A stretch of DNA of 64,000 bases from Sphingomonas soli NBRC 100801 (GCF_001591025.1 NZ_BCTZ01000001.1:248001-312000); one strand, 5' to 3'; positions 29,474 to 42,239 are shown, numbered from the stretch's first letter. Program-made: numbers and translations. Notes: generated from the sequence alone by a model not told the origin.

Positions 29474-30133
29474 ATGCATCCGCTTGCAGGTCAGATGACC
29501 ATCGATCCCGTCACCGGCGGGCTGGTTCCCATCGTCATCGAGCAGTCGAGCCGTGGCGAGCGCAGCTTCGACATCTTCTCGCGGCTGCTGCGCGAGCGGA
29601 TCATCTTCGTCACCGGCGGCGTCGAGGACGGCATGGCCTCGCTGATCACCGCCCAGCTGCTCTTCCTCGAATCCGAGAATCCGAAGAAGGATATCTGGAT
29701 GTACATCAACTCGCCGGGCGGCGTCGTGACCGCCGGCATGGCGATCCACGACACGATGCAATATATCCGCCCCAAGGTGGGCACGGTGTGCATCGGCCAG
29801 GCGGCGTCGATGGGCAGCTTCCTGCTCGCGGCCGGCGAACCCGGCATGCGCGTGGCGCTGACCAATTCGCGCATCATGATCCACCAGCCTTCGGGCGGGG
29901 CGCAGGGCATGGCTTCTGACATCCAGATCCAGGCAAAGGAAATCCAGCGCATCAAGGATCGGATGAACGCGCTGTACGTAAAGTATACCGGCCAGCCGCT
30001 GGAGCGCATCGAAGCCGCCATGGATCGCGACACGTTCCTGGAGGCAGACGAGGCCAAGGCGTTCGGTCTGGTCGACGAAGTGTATGACAAGCGGCCGGGC
30101 GTTGCCGAAGACGGCGCGTCAGCAGCTTCTTAA
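29474..30133 (+). CDS. clpP: ATP-dependent Clp protease proteolytic subunit
   Basis: 219 residues. Catalytic Ser112 in [11 protein letters not shown], His137 in [10 protein letters not shown] and Asp184 in [10 protein letters not shown]. '[24 protein letters not shown]' and '[16 protein letters not shown]' are family core. It forms a 14-mer chamber that works with ClpX, encoded next. An in-frame ATG at 29495 is an alternative start. Confidence 0.97.
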   Translation: MHPLAGQMTIDPVTGGLVPIVIEQSSRGERSFDIFSRLLRERIIFVTGGVEDGMASLITAQLLFLESENPKKDIWMYINSPGGVVTAGMAIHDTMQYIRPKVGTVCIGQAASMGSFLLAAGEPGMRVALTNSRIMIHQPSGGAQGMASDIQIQAKEIQRIKDRMNALYVKYTGQPLERIEAAMDRDTFLEADEAKAFGLVDEVYDKRPGVAEDGASAAS

Positions 30134-30229
30134 GCAAGACGGGCTATAGCCGTTTTCGGATTGCCCGAGATTTGCCCGCGTGTAGATTGTGGGCAGCGTA
30201 GCGCGCTACGTGCGCGAAGGATGGATTGA

Positions 30230-31486
<1,257 letters not shown>

Positions 31487-31497
31487 GGCCCCAGCCG

Positions 31498-31575
31498 CCA
31501 TCCCGGCGAAAGCCGGGATCTCTGGCCAGCAATCTAGCCGCGCGGCACGAGACTCCGGCTTCCGCCGGAGTGACG
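31498..31575. repeat. Degenerate palindromic repeat, family A/B related
   Basis: CCATCCCGGCGAAAGCCGGGATCTCTGG on the left and ACTCCGGCTTCCGCCGGAGTGACGG on the right. Each half is its own small hairpin; the halves pair poorly with each other, unlike the other copies. Confidence 0.7.
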
Positions 31576-31585
31576 GCCTGAGCCG

Positions 31586-32242
31586 TTGACCGCTCTCGAT
31601 CCTCTTGGCGAAGCGCATGCGCGCAGGCGCAATGTGCGCTTCTGGCATGCGTTTGTCTGGCTGCTGGTCGGCGCGGTCATCTATGCGATCGCCCTGGCGT
31701 TGGCCTTGCTGCTTTATCCTGATCCCAAGGATGCGCTGGCGCCGGTCGTAGGCCCCAGCCTGTATCTCACGCCGCTGTTCGGGCTGCCCTATCTGCTGGT
31801 CAGTGCCCGGCAGCGCGGGTGGATCCGGCGGGTGATCTACTTCAACGTGCTGCTGCCCGTTGCGCATATCGCCGCCAACGATCTCGCCTGGGCCTATGGC
31901 GCCACGCATTTCCCGCTCGAGCTCGATCCCGGCAACTATCTCCATTATCTTGCGACCGGCGCGCTGGGCGGGTTCGCTGGAAGCGTGCTCGCCTTTGCGC
32001 TGCTGATCTGGACGCGTCTCGCGCCCTTCACACCCGCGACCCGAACAATCGCACTGTTCGGGATCGCGTCGCTCACGTTGCTCGGGGCGCTGGGCATGGC
32101 GCAGGGCCTGGTGATGAGCGATGCGCTGGCGATGCCGTTCAAACCCTCGCGCTTCGTCTTCTGGTTCCTCTGCGTGCATCTGCCCTGGCAGGCGGCGTTC
32201 GCCTTCTTCCTTGCCTGGCTGATGCGGTTGCGACCGGCTTAG
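31586..32242 (+). CDS. Hypothetical multi-pass membrane protein
   Basis: 218 residues with about six hydrophobic segments (residues 22-44, 54-74, 84-100, 118-138, 150-172, 185-212). No domain recognised. The predicted start is TTG at 31586, only weakly supported (GGAG is 13 bases upstream, at the end of the repeat). A GTG in the same frame 16 codons later is an alternative. Its stop TAG interlocks with the stop of the opposite-strand gene (bases TTAG at 32239-32242). Confidence 0.65.
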   Translation: MTALDPLGEAHARRRNVRFWHAFVWLLVGAVIYAIALALALLLYPDPKDALAPVVGPSLYLTPLFGLPYLLVSARQRGWIRRVIYFNVLLPVAHIAANDLAWAYGATHFPLELDPGNYLHYLATGALGGFAGSVLAFALLIWTRLAPFTPATRTIALFGIASLTLLGALGMAQGLVMSDALAMPFKPSRFVFWFLCVHLPWQAAFAFFLAWLMRLRPA

Positions 32243-32817
32243 TCGGCGACCTCCTTTGGCCAGGTGATCGCGCGTAGGAGCATCGCCGTGTCACGGCTCA
32301 GGTCCTGCGATGCGGGCCAGGCAGACCGAACCTTGATGATCCATCGGGATCCCGGCTTGCAATAGACATAAACGTCCGACGTCACCGGGACGGCGGTTTC
32401 GGTCCCGTATTTGGTCGTGAGCGAATAGCTTGCATGCGACGCCGCGCCCTCTTTGCCACCAGGCGAAGCGGCCGCGCCCAATTTGCGCAGCGTGACCGAG
32501 GGGTCAGAAGTGGCGAGAACGGACCGGGAGCTGTCGAATTCCTCCTTGCAGTTCAGCGCGTCGGCATAGCGCAGGAATACGGAGACCGTGTTCGCCCGCT
32601 TTCCCTCCCGCCGAAGCACATAGGTGACGGAATGCCAGCGGGGACCGATTTCGGTGACCCCGGCTCGCTGATAGTCACCGATCGTCTCCGGGAAGATTGC
32701 GGCTATGCCCGGCGGGCTCCAGTTTCCCGGGCCCGGGTTGAGCTTGGTCTGTGCGGTCGCCGCAGCGGGCACGAATATCGACGCCAAGCCAATGGCCATG
32801 AACTTGAGCGGGCGCAT
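32239..32817 (-). CDS. Secreted hypothetical protein
   Basis: 192 residues. A signal peptide (FMAIGLASIFVPAAATAQ) precedes a domain of unknown family, with cysteines near residues 97 and 160 that could form a disulfide. The ATG at 32817 has GGGAGG 6 bases upstream and follows the permease stop by one base (TGACATG), so it is coupled to the NCS1 permease. Function is not recognised; a periplasmic accessory of the permease is only a guess. Confidence 0.72.
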   Translation of the reverse strand: MRPLKFMAIGLASIFVPAAATAQTKLNPGPGNWSPPGIAAIFPETIGDYQRAGVTEIGPRWHSVTYVLRREGKRANTVSVFLRYADALNCKEEFDSSRSVLATSDPSVTLRKLGAAASPGGKEGAASHASYSLTTKYGTETAVPVTSDVYVYCKPGSRWIIKVRSAWPASQDLSRDTAMLLRAITWPKEVAD

Positions 32818-32818
32818 G

Positions 32819-34261
32819 TCATCCTCCCTGATGGGATGCCGTGGCCCGCATGAGCAACATATAGACGACCAGCGCGATGCCAAGCCCCACGAACCAGGCC
32901 CAGGTATAGATGCCCATCCATAGCGGCCCGGCGCTGAATGTGCCCGGCGCGGCAGTGGCGAGGAAGCCGGGCAGATTGGGGAGTACCCCCGCCGCGAAGG
33001 CGATCAGCGCAACCGGGTTCCACGCGCGGTAGCGGCCATCGGCGCGGTAGAGATCATCGGTGTCCAGCTCGGTGCGGCGCAGCAGCCAGTAATCGGCGAT
33101 GAGGATCCCCGCGATCGGCCCGAGCAGCGCCGAATAGCCCGCCAGCCAGACGAAGATATAGCCGCCCGTGGAGGCGAGAAGCTTCCACGGCATGATCAGG
33201 ATCGCGATGATCGCGGTGATCATGCCCCCGGTCTTGTAGCTGATCTTGCCCGGCCGGAGCGACGAGAAGTCATAGGCCGAGGAGACGAGGTTCGCGGCGA
33301 TGTTGCACGAAACGGTGTCGAGGCTGATCACGACGAGCCCGAGCAGCACCAGTGGCCCCGCAAAGCGTCCGGATAGCGCCACAGGATCCCAGATCGCCTC
33401 GCCATAGATGACGACGGTGGCGCTGGTGGTGATGACGCTGGCGAGCGCGATCAGGCCCATCATCGGCGGCAGTCCGATCGACTGCCCGACGATCTGGTCG
33501 CGCTGGGTGCGCGCGAAGCGGGTGAAATCGGGGATGTTGAGCGCGAGCGTTGCCCAATAGCCGATCATCGCGGTGAGCGCGGGCCAGAAGACCAGCCAGA
33601 ACTGCCCCTCCTTCGCCCCGCCCGCCACGAAGGCCGAAGGTGCCGCGAAAATCGGGCCGAGCCCGCCCGCGGCATCGACCGCCCACCACACCAACGCCGC
33701 GCAGACGAGAATCTTGAACGGCGCGGTCCAGGTCTCCAGCCGGCGGATGGTCATCAGCCCCTTGCGCACGAAGAAGAGCTGGATCGCCCAGAAGACGAGG
33801 AACGCGGCCAATTGCCCCGCGCCGATATCGAGCACGGGCAGGGGGCTCCCGCGCAGATCGGCGCCGACCGCGATGCTGAGCAGCGTCAGCAGCGCTTCGC
33901 CGCCGATCCATGTCTGGATGCCGTACCAGCCGCACGCGACCAATGCGCGGGCGACCGCCGGAATCCGCGCGCCGGTGGTGCCGAAAGATGCGCGGGCGAG
34001 CACGGCATAGGGGATGCCATGCTTCGCCCCGGCATGGCCAACCAGCAGCATCGGGATCAGTACGATGGCGTTGCCGAGCAGGACGGTAAACGCCGCCTGG
34101 CCCGCCGACATGCCCTGTTCGATCAGCCCCGCCGCGAGCATCCATGCCGGCACCGCGACGACCATCCCGATCCATAGCGCGGCGTAGTGATACCAGGCCC
34201 AGGTCCGCTGATCCGGCCCGGTCGGCGCGAGATCGGTGTTCCACAGCGTGTCGTCATGCAT
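32819..34261 (-). CDS. NCS1 family nucleobase:cation symporter
   Basis: 480 residues, about 12 membrane helices. NCS1 (Mhp1/allantoin/cytosine permease) signatures are present: 'AWYHYAALWIGMVVAVPAWM' in helix 1, 'WYGIQTWIGGEAL' in helix 3, and 'YWATLALNIPDFTRFARTQR' in helix 6 with the conserved Asn-x-x-Asp-Phe-Thr-Arg. It imports nucleobases, allantoin or hydantoins with Na+ or H+; the substrate is not settled by sequence. No hydantoinase, allantoinase or pyrimidine catabolic gene lies nearby. Confidence 0.92.
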   Translation of the reverse strand: MHDDTLWNTDLAPTGPDQRTWAWYHYAALWIGMVVAVPAWMLAAGLIEQGMSAGQAAFTVLLGNAIVLIPMLLVGHAGAKHGIPYAVLARASFGTTGARIPAVARALVACGWYGIQTWIGGEALLTLLSIAVGADLRGSPLPVLDIGAGQLAAFLVFWAIQLFFVRKGLMTIRRLETWTAPFKILVCAALVWWAVDAAGGLGPIFAAPSAFVAGGAKEGQFWLVFWPALTAMIGYWATLALNIPDFTRFARTQRDQIVGQSIGLPPMMGLIALASVITTSATVVIYGEAIWDPVALSGRFAGPLVLLGLVVISLDTVSCNIAANLVSSAYDFSSLRPGKISYKTGGMITAIIAILIMPWKLLASTGGYIFVWLAGYSALLGPIAGILIADYWLLRRTELDTDDLYRADGRYRAWNPVALIAFAAGVLPNLPGFLATAAPGTFSAGPLWMGIYTWAWFVGLGIALVVYMLLMRATASHQGG

Positions 34262-34443
34262 GGCAAGGCCCCCCCTTCACCCGATGGCGTGAGACTGGAG
34301 CAGATCGGTGCGGCGGCCAAGCGGGAATCCCGGTGCAGCCTGGACATCCCTGAAACTACATTGTTTCGGAAGTGCAATTATGCGTAGGAGCGATAAACTT
34401 GCAGGAAAGTTCGTGGGAACCGGGGAGGTTGCGGGGGGACTTT

Positions 34444-34803
34444 ATGAGAATCATTCCGATGGGAATCGCGCTGTTCATCGCGCTCGCTTTCTCCGCATCT
34501 CCGACCAGCGCCGTGGCGCAGGAGGCGGGACCCGGCGCGGGGTATCTCGATCACCTAACCAACAAGGTCTTCCGCGTCGCGGACGGCAGCAAGGTGAAGA
34601 TCACGCTGACCGAGCAGGGGGAGTGGAAGTTCGGTACCGCGACGACTACCTTCGTCCCGCGCGATCCCGCCGGTGGCTTCAAATTCTGGTTCAGGAGCCC
34701 TCTGGGCATCCGTGCCGACGCCGAAGGGCGGGTCGGCGCAAGGGCGGTGGCTGGCTCAAGGGGCTGGCCAAAGTGGTGCTGTTCCCCGCCAAGGTGGCAT
34801 TGA
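34444..34803 (+). CDS. Small secreted hypothetical protein, probably frameshifted near the 3' end
   Basis: 119 residues as read. GGGGGGA precedes the ATG, and a signal peptide ends at AVAQE. The body 'DHLTNKVFRVADGSKVKITL...FVPRDPAGGFKFWFRSP' is coherent up to about residue 97. After that the frame becomes Arg/Trp/Cys-rich, while the -1 frame reads GGGWLKGLAKVVLFPAKVAL and stops at 34814, four bases before the next ATG. Third-position GC is high in the -1 frame and poor in the annotated one. A one-base change near 34737 in evolution, or a sequencing error, or programmed -1 shifting could explain this. Family unknown. Confidence 0.6.
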   Translation: MRIIPMGIALFIALAFSASPTSAVAQEAGPGAGYLDHLTNKVFRVADGSKVKITLTEQGEWKFGTATTTFVPRDPAGGFKFWFRSPLGIRADAEGRVGARAVAGSRGWPKWCCSPPRWH

Positions 34804-34817
34804 CCATCGGCTAAGCG

Positions 34818-35681
34818 ATGGCCGCCAATCCCGGCGCTTTTACCGAAAGCTACCAGCAGGCGCAGCGGGACAATGCGCATCTCCAGCCCTCTACCCCTAC
34901 CGATTGGGCGAGACGCATCAATTCCAGCCCCGCCGCTATCGGCGATATGGGCGGCAGCTATTTCGTCGCGGCTCCCCGGATGACGCCGGAGGAGCAGCGC
35001 AGGTTTAACGATCTGGAAGCGTTCAAGATGCGCGAGCAGCAGGCGCGCGGCGAGGTGCCGACGACCTTTGCCAGCGATGCCTATGCCAGGAGTGACGCGG
35101 ATGCTGCCCGCATTGCGGCGGACAACCGGCGCCGCGCAGACGAAGCGCGCGGGCGCGATGCGCAGCGGCCTGCGCCGGGTGTGAGAGACAACACCGCCCA
35201 AAACGAGCGCATTGCCGAGGAAAACCGCAAAGCCGAAGCCGCGCGCAAGGCCGAGGAGGTCGCCAAGGCCGAGAAGCTTCGCAAGGAAAAGCTGGCCGCC
35301 GAGGAAGCGGCGCGCAAGAAGGAAGCCGAGCGCATCGCCAACCTTCCCGTCGAGTGGAAAGAGGGGGTGGTGCTGTGCGAACCGGCCAAGGCGCCAAGCC
35401 GCAGCGCCACCTGCCATGGCCCGCTGCAAACGACCTGGGGCACGCTGGGCGAACCGAGCGGAAAGATCGCGCTGCAACAGGCCTGTGGCGGTGACACTCC
35501 GGTGCGCGAACTCGGTCAGGCGGGCGGCTTCCTCGCTTTTGGCTGCGGCTGGGGCATCCATCCGGACAAGACCAGCAGCGATATGGGCCTGCGTCACGAG
35601 GTGAGTTTCATTCCCGGCCGGGGCACTTTCTACTGCTCGCGCAAGCAAACCACGGTGTGCACCAGCAATACAGGGCGTTAA
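34818..35681 (+). CDS. Hypothetical coiled-coil protein with Cys-rich C-terminus
   Basis: 287 residues. No signal peptide at the ATG. Residues 60-180 are charged and Ala-rich with heptad-like repeats (RKAEAARKAEEVAKAEKLRK), a probable coiled coil. Residues 185-287 hold six to seven Cys residues (VVLCEPAK, SATCHGPL, LQQACGG, FAFGCGWG, TFYCSRKQTTVC), which suggests disulfides and export. If the upstream gene is read in its -1 frame, its stop is 3 bases before this ATG, so the two could be coupled. I do not recognise the family. Confidence 0.68.
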   Translation: MAANPGAFTESYQQAQRDNAHLQPSTPTDWARRINSSPAAIGDMGGSYFVAAPRMTPEEQRRFNDLEAFKMREQQARGEVPTTFASDAYARSDADAARIAADNRRRADEARGRDAQRPAPGVRDNTAQNERIAEENRKAEAARKAEEVAKAEKLRKEKLAAEEAARKKEAERIANLPVEWKEGVVLCEPAKAPSRSATCHGPLQTTWGTLGEPSGKIALQQACGGDTPVRELGQAGGFLAFGCGWGIHPDKTSSDMGLRHEVSFIPGRGTFYCSRKQTTVCTSNTGR

Positions 35682-35810
35682 CCGGGGCCGTGGCGGTAAT
35701 GCTGCGGCTCCGCATTGCCTGAGGTCCGCGCGAAGCCCGCCCGACACTTCAGGGCCGTCTGGCACCGTTCCCCCGGCTCTCGCCGGATGAACGGTGGAGC
35801 AGGCTGGCGA

Positions 35811-37526
35811 TCAATTCCGCCGGAAGCGGAAGTTCTGATATTCCTCGACATTGGCCGAGCGCTTGAGGATGCGCGCGGCGGGATCGACGATCACATGCGC
35901 GTTTGCGGGCGCCTTGATCGTCGCGGTGCCGCCCGGCATCTGCACGAGCTGGACGACGCCATCGATCGACACCTCCACCGGCAGCGGGAAGGGCTTGTCG
36001 TTTGTCACCTTCCAGCGGAGCGTGAGCGTATCCGCGCCGCGGCTTTCCACCAGCTCGGGCAAGGGAGCCTGCTTTAGGTACACGTCGAAGAACCAGTTCA
36101 TGTCCTTGCCGGTCACCTGGTTCACAAAGCCGATATATTCGGGCGTCGAGCTGAAGCGCGGCTTGAAATTGCCCGGCTTCGGATCGGTGCGGCCATAAAC
36201 CAGCAGGCGCGTGATCGCATAGAATTGGTCGTCGCCGATCAGGTTGCGCAGCGTGTGGAGCACCCATGCGCCCTTGACGTAGATATCCTGGCCGGGGCCG
36301 CCATTCTCGGCCTCGTAGACCTCTTCCTCGGTCTTGATCTTGCCCGATACGATCGCGCCCTGATTGGTGATCTGCTGGCGGAACTCGTCCATCATGATCG
36401 CATAGCGGGCCTCGCCCTCGCGCCAGCGGCCATAGAGCGGCTGCATGTACTGGGCGTATCCTTCGTGCAGCCAGTAATCGTCCCAGTTCGCGGCCGACAT
36501 CTGGTTGCCGAACCATTCGTGGCCCAGCTCGTGCTGGAAGATCTCGTCAAAGCCGGAAGGGGTCTTGCGATAATTGTTGCCATACGCGTTGACGGTCTGG
36601 TGCTCCATGCCGAGATGCGGCGTCTCGGCGACGCCGACCTTCTCGTCATGCCAGGGATAGGGGCCGATCACGGCTTCGTAGAAGTCGAGGCTCGGCGCGA
36701 ACTCGGCGAAGAGCCCGGCGGCCTTCTTGTCCCGACCGGGCAGATACCAATAGGCCATGGGGATCGTGTTGCCGAAGCGGCTCTGATAGGTTCCGGTCAG
36801 CAGCTTGTATGGCGCGATCTGGAGCGTCACCGAATAGGGATTGGGGCTGCGCGCGCGCCAATGCGCGGTGGTGCGGCCATCGGGAAGCGTATCGGTCTTG
36901 ATCAGCGTGCCGTTGCCTGCGGCGGTGAGCCCGGCGGGTGCGGTGATGTGGAGATCGACGCTGTCGGGCTCGCCCTTGGGGAAATCGAGGCACGGCCAGA
37001 AGAGATCGCAGCCATAGCCTTCGGACGTGGTGGCGATCCACGGCTTGCCGTCGGGCGTCTTGCCCCAGACGATGCCGTCATCCCAGGGGGCGCGCACCGC
37101 GACATGCGGCGTGCCGCCATAGGTGATCTTGACCGACACCGTCTGTCCCGCGCGCAGCGGCCGGGCCAGGGTGATGAACAGGCGGCCTTCGGGGTTGCTC
37201 CATGCGCCCGGCTTCAGCGGCTTGCCCTCGATCGAGATCGCGGAGACCGGCAGGTTCTTGTCGAGATCGATCTGGAGGACGCTTTGCGGGATCGCGGTGG
37301 TAAGGCGCAGCGTCGCGACCCCCGCCAGCTTCTGGCTGTCCGGAAACACCTCGATCGCGAGATCGACATGGTTCAGGTGCAGCGCCTCGCGCTCCGGGGC
37401 GATCGGGCCGCCGGATGCCTCGGTGATCTTGGTGATCGGCGGCTCGCCCGGTTTCACCTGGGCGATCGCGGGCGCAGCCGTGAGGAGCGCGAGCAGCGCT
37501 CCCCCGGCCAGAAGCTGGTGGTTCAA
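35811..37526 (-). CDS. Secreted M1 family aminopeptidase (copy 1)
   Basis: 571 residues. The signal peptide ends in APAIAQ. The zinc motif HELGHEW followed 18 residues later by Glu in LHEGYAQYM is intact. The exopeptidase motif reads GMEHQTVNAYGN instead of GAMEN, as in LTA4-hydrolase/aminopeptidase relatives of bacteria. A C-terminal beta-domain is present. It removes N-terminal residues from peptides in the periplasm. It is 11 bases downstream of a paralogue with which it shares the plan throughout (for example KPGEPPITK after the signal peptide). Confidence 0.93.
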   Translation of the reverse strand: MNHQLLAGGALLALLTAAPAIAQVKPGEPPITKITEASGGPIAPEREALHLNHVDLAIEVFPDSQKLAGVATLRLTTAIPQSVLQIDLDKNLPVSAISIEGKPLKPGAWSNPEGRLFITLARPLRAGQTVSVKITYGGTPHVAVRAPWDDGIVWGKTPDGKPWIATTSEGYGCDLFWPCLDFPKGEPDSVDLHITAPAGLTAAGNGTLIKTDTLPDGRTTAHWRARSPNPYSVTLQIAPYKLLTGTYQSRFGNTIPMAYWYLPGRDKKAAGLFAEFAPSLDFYEAVIGPYPWHDEKVGVAETPHLGMEHQTVNAYGNNYRKTPSGFDEIFQHELGHEWFGNQMSAANWDDYWLHEGYAQYMQPLYGRWREGEARYAIMMDEFRQQITNQGAIVSGKIKTEEEVYEAENGGPGQDIYVKGAWVLHTLRNLIGDDQFYAITRLLVYGRTDPKPGNFKPRFSSTPEYIGFVNQVTGKDMNWFFDVYLKQAPLPELVESRGADTLTLRWKVTNDKPFPLPVEVSIDGVVQLVQMPGGTATIKAPANAHVIVDPAARILKRSANVEEYQNFRFRRN

Positions 37527-37537
37527 GTCGGTTCTCC

Positions 37538-39259
37538 TCAGCGGCGCATCTGGCTGGCGCGATAGGCCTGGAAGGCCTCGATATCGGCCGAGCGGCGCAG
37601 GATCTTGGACCAGGGATCGAGCGTGACATGCGTGCCTGCCGGCACGTCGATCGTCGCGGTGCCGCCCGGCATCTCGACGGTCTGCACCTTGTCACCGATC
37701 TGCACCTCCACCGGCATTGGGAAGGGCTTGTTGCCTTCGGTCTTCCAGGTGAGCGTCAGCTTGTCGCCGCTGCGCGTCTCGACCAGATCGGGCACCGCGC
37801 CCGAATAGAGATAGACGTCGAAGAACCACTGGTAATCCTTGCCGGTCACCTTGTTCACGAAGCCGATATATTCGGGCGTGGTCCGGTAGATCGGCTTGAA
37901 ATTGCCCGGCTTGGGATCGGTGCGGCCATAGATCGCCAGACGCAGCGATTCGAAGAATGCCTTGTCGCCGATCAGGTTGCGCAGCGTGTGGAGGACCCAG
38001 CTGCCCTTGGTGTAGATATCGCCGCCGCGGCCCGAGGGGCTTTCATAGACGTCCTCTGCCGATTGCGGCGTGCCGGTGACGATCGGCGCGAGCGAGCGGA
38101 TGCCCGCGCGCGACTGGATCATCGCCGCGGTATAGGCGCCCTTGCCGCTGCGCCACTCGGTGTAGAGCGGCTGCATATAGGTGCCGGTGCCCTCGTGGAG
38201 CCAGAAATCGTCCCAGTTGCTGACGGTCAGCTGGTTGGCGAACCATTCATGGGCGAATTCGTGCTGGAACAGTTCGTCATAGCCCCAGGGGGTCTTGGCG
38301 TAATTGTTGCCATAGGCGTTGATCGACTGGTGCTCCATGCCCTTGTGCGGCGTTTCCACCACGCCGAGCTTCTGATCGGCAAAGGGATACGGCCCGATCA
38401 TTTCCTCGAAGAAATCGAGGGTAGGGGCGAATTCGGCGAAGAGCGCCTTGGCCTTTGCCTCCAGCCCGGGGCCGGGGAGGTACCAGAAGTGCATCGGGAT
38501 CGTGTTGCCGAAGCGGCTCTTATACGTGTCCGAGATTTCCTCGTAGGGGCCAACGTTGATCGCGACGCCGTACAGCGTCGGGTTGCGTGCCTTCCAGTTC
38601 CAGGTGGTGCGGCCATCGGGCAACTTGTCGACGCCCTGGAACACGCCGTTCGACGGCGCCTTGAGCCCGGCGGGAACAGTGATGTGCAGGTCGATGCTGT
38701 CGGGCTCGTAGGTCGGATAATCGATGCACGGCCAGATCAGGTCGCAGCCTTCCATCTGCACCGAGGTGGCGACCCAGGGCTTGCCGTCGGGCGTCTTGGA
38801 CCAGGTCCAGCCGCCATCCCATGGCGGGCGCACGGCGATGTGCGGCGTGCCGCCATAGGCGATCGTCGCGGTCACGGTCTTGCCCGCGCCGATCGTCTTG
38901 CCGAGGCGAATCGTCATGCGGCCCTCGGGATTGCTCCACGCGCCGGCCTTGAGCGCCTTGCCGTCGATCGAGACGGCGCTGACGGGCAAGTTCTTGTCGA
39001 GATCGATCACCAGCGTATCGGTCGCCGCCTTGGCGGTGAGCTTCAGCGTTGCGACACCCTTGATCGACTGGGTGTCGGGAAGCACTTCGAGTTTCAGGTC
39101 GACGGTGTTGAGCCGGACCTTCTCCTGCGCCGGATCGAGCGGCCCGCCCGAGCTGGTGGTCTGCTTGGTGATCGGTGGCTCGCCGGGCTTGAGCTGGGCG
39201 AATGCAGGCGAAACCGACAGCGCCACGATTGCCGCAGCGGAAAGGAACTTGATACGCAT
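37538..39259 (-). CDS. Secreted M1 family aminopeptidase (copy 2)
   Basis: 573 residues. The signal peptide ends in SPAFAQ. HEFAHEW with a downstream Glu (LHEGTGTYM) forms the zinc site; the substrate motif is GMEHQSINAYGN. It is upstream of copy 1 on the same strand and probably in one operon. The two are tandem duplicates that have diverged substantially, which may mean different peptide preferences. By context these lie between clpX and lon but act outside the cytoplasm. Confidence 0.93.
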   Translation of the reverse strand: MRIKFLSAAAIVALSVSPAFAQLKPGEPPITKQTTSSGGPLDPAQEKVRLNTVDLKLEVLPDTQSIKGVATLKLTAKAATDTLVIDLDKNLPVSAVSIDGKALKAGAWSNPEGRMTIRLGKTIGAGKTVTATIAYGGTPHIAVRPPWDGGWTWSKTPDGKPWVATSVQMEGCDLIWPCIDYPTYEPDSIDLHITVPAGLKAPSNGVFQGVDKLPDGRTTWNWKARNPTLYGVAINVGPYEEISDTYKSRFGNTIPMHFWYLPGPGLEAKAKALFAEFAPTLDFFEEMIGPYPFADQKLGVVETPHKGMEHQSINAYGNNYAKTPWGYDELFQHEFAHEWFANQLTVSNWDDFWLHEGTGTYMQPLYTEWRSGKGAYTAAMIQSRAGIRSLAPIVTGTPQSAEDVYESPSGRGGDIYTKGSWVLHTLRNLIGDKAFFESLRLAIYGRTDPKPGNFKPIYRTTPEYIGFVNKVTGKDYQWFFDVYLYSGAVPDLVETRSGDKLTLTWKTEGNKPFPMPVEVQIGDKVQTVEMPGGTATIDVPAGTHVTLDPWSKILRRSADIEAFQAYRASQMRR

Positions 39260-39431
39260 GTTTGCCTCCCTAGAAGGCGGCCAGTCCTAACGGTAAGCCG
39301 GGCTGGTGTCACGGTGCGACAGCACGCTCGGAAGCGGTAATCCACCACGAATCCCTCGCGCCGATTGATGGATCGCGCGCGCGCACCATATAAGAGGCTA
39401 GCGGGTCCGCCTGGACCCGGCCGGAGTAGAT

Positions 39432-41828
<2,397 letters not shown>

Positions 41829-41866
41829 ACAACCCTGATTTTACGCGGGTTTGGGCCGGAAAGGCT

Positions 41867-41896
41867 TTGACAGCGGCTGCGCTCGCGTGCTGACTG
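41867..41896 (+). promoter_or_regulatory. Candidate promoter of hupB
   Basis: A perfect -35 TTGACA at 41867-41872 is followed 17-18 bases later by TGACTG, a poor -10. It lies about 70 bases before the HU start. The -35 is good and the -10 weak, so this is tentative. Confidence 0.35.
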
Positions 41897-41966
41897 GCGC
41901 TTCGAGTTGCCGACGCGACTCAACGATCTTTTCAGTCATGACCTTTGTCAGGGGGACGCCAGCAAC

Positions 41967-42239
41967 ATGAACAAGCAGGAACTGATCAGTCAGGTCGCCG
42001 AGACCTCGGGCCTGGGAAAGGGCGACGCAAGCAAGGCAGTGGAGGCCGTGTTCGACGCGATCTCCGCCAGCCTCAAGAAGGGCGACGAAGTGCGCCTGGT
42101 CGGCTTCGGCACTTTCTCGGTCAGCAAGCGCAAGGCCTCGACGGGCCGCAATCCGCGCACCGGGGAGGAAATGACGATCAAGGCTTCGAACCAGCCCAAG
42201 TTCAAGGCCGGCAAGGGCCTGAAGGATTCGGTCAACTAA
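41967..42239 (+). CDS. hupB: HU family DNA-binding protein
   Basis: 90 residues, normal HU length. 'MNKQELISQVAETSGLGKGDASKAV' start, 'VRLVGFGTFSVSKRKASTGRNPRTGEEMTI' DNA-binding arm, 'PKFKAGKGLKDSVN' end. It bends and compacts DNA. The start at 41967 is the conserved Met; upstream frame residues are not HU-like. A terminator follows at 42271. Confidence 0.97.
   Translation: MNKQELISQVAETSGLGKGDASKAVEAVFDAISASLKKGDEVRLVGFGTFSVSKRKASTGRNPRTGEEMTIKASNQPKFKAGKGLKDSVN

Noticed and set aside
37628-39340. 570-residue plus-strand frame over the second M1 peptidase
   Set aside because: Antisense shadow of a gene with intact zinc motif and signal peptide.
39280-39431. RpoH-type heat-shock promoter before lon
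   Set aside because: CACCATATAAG is seen near 39385 but no matching CTTGAA-like -35 at the right distance could be found by eye.
41935-41951. GTCATGACCTTTGTCAG upstream of hupB as a Pho box
   Set aside because: The half-sites are 12 rather than 11 bases apart and only the core GTCA is matched.
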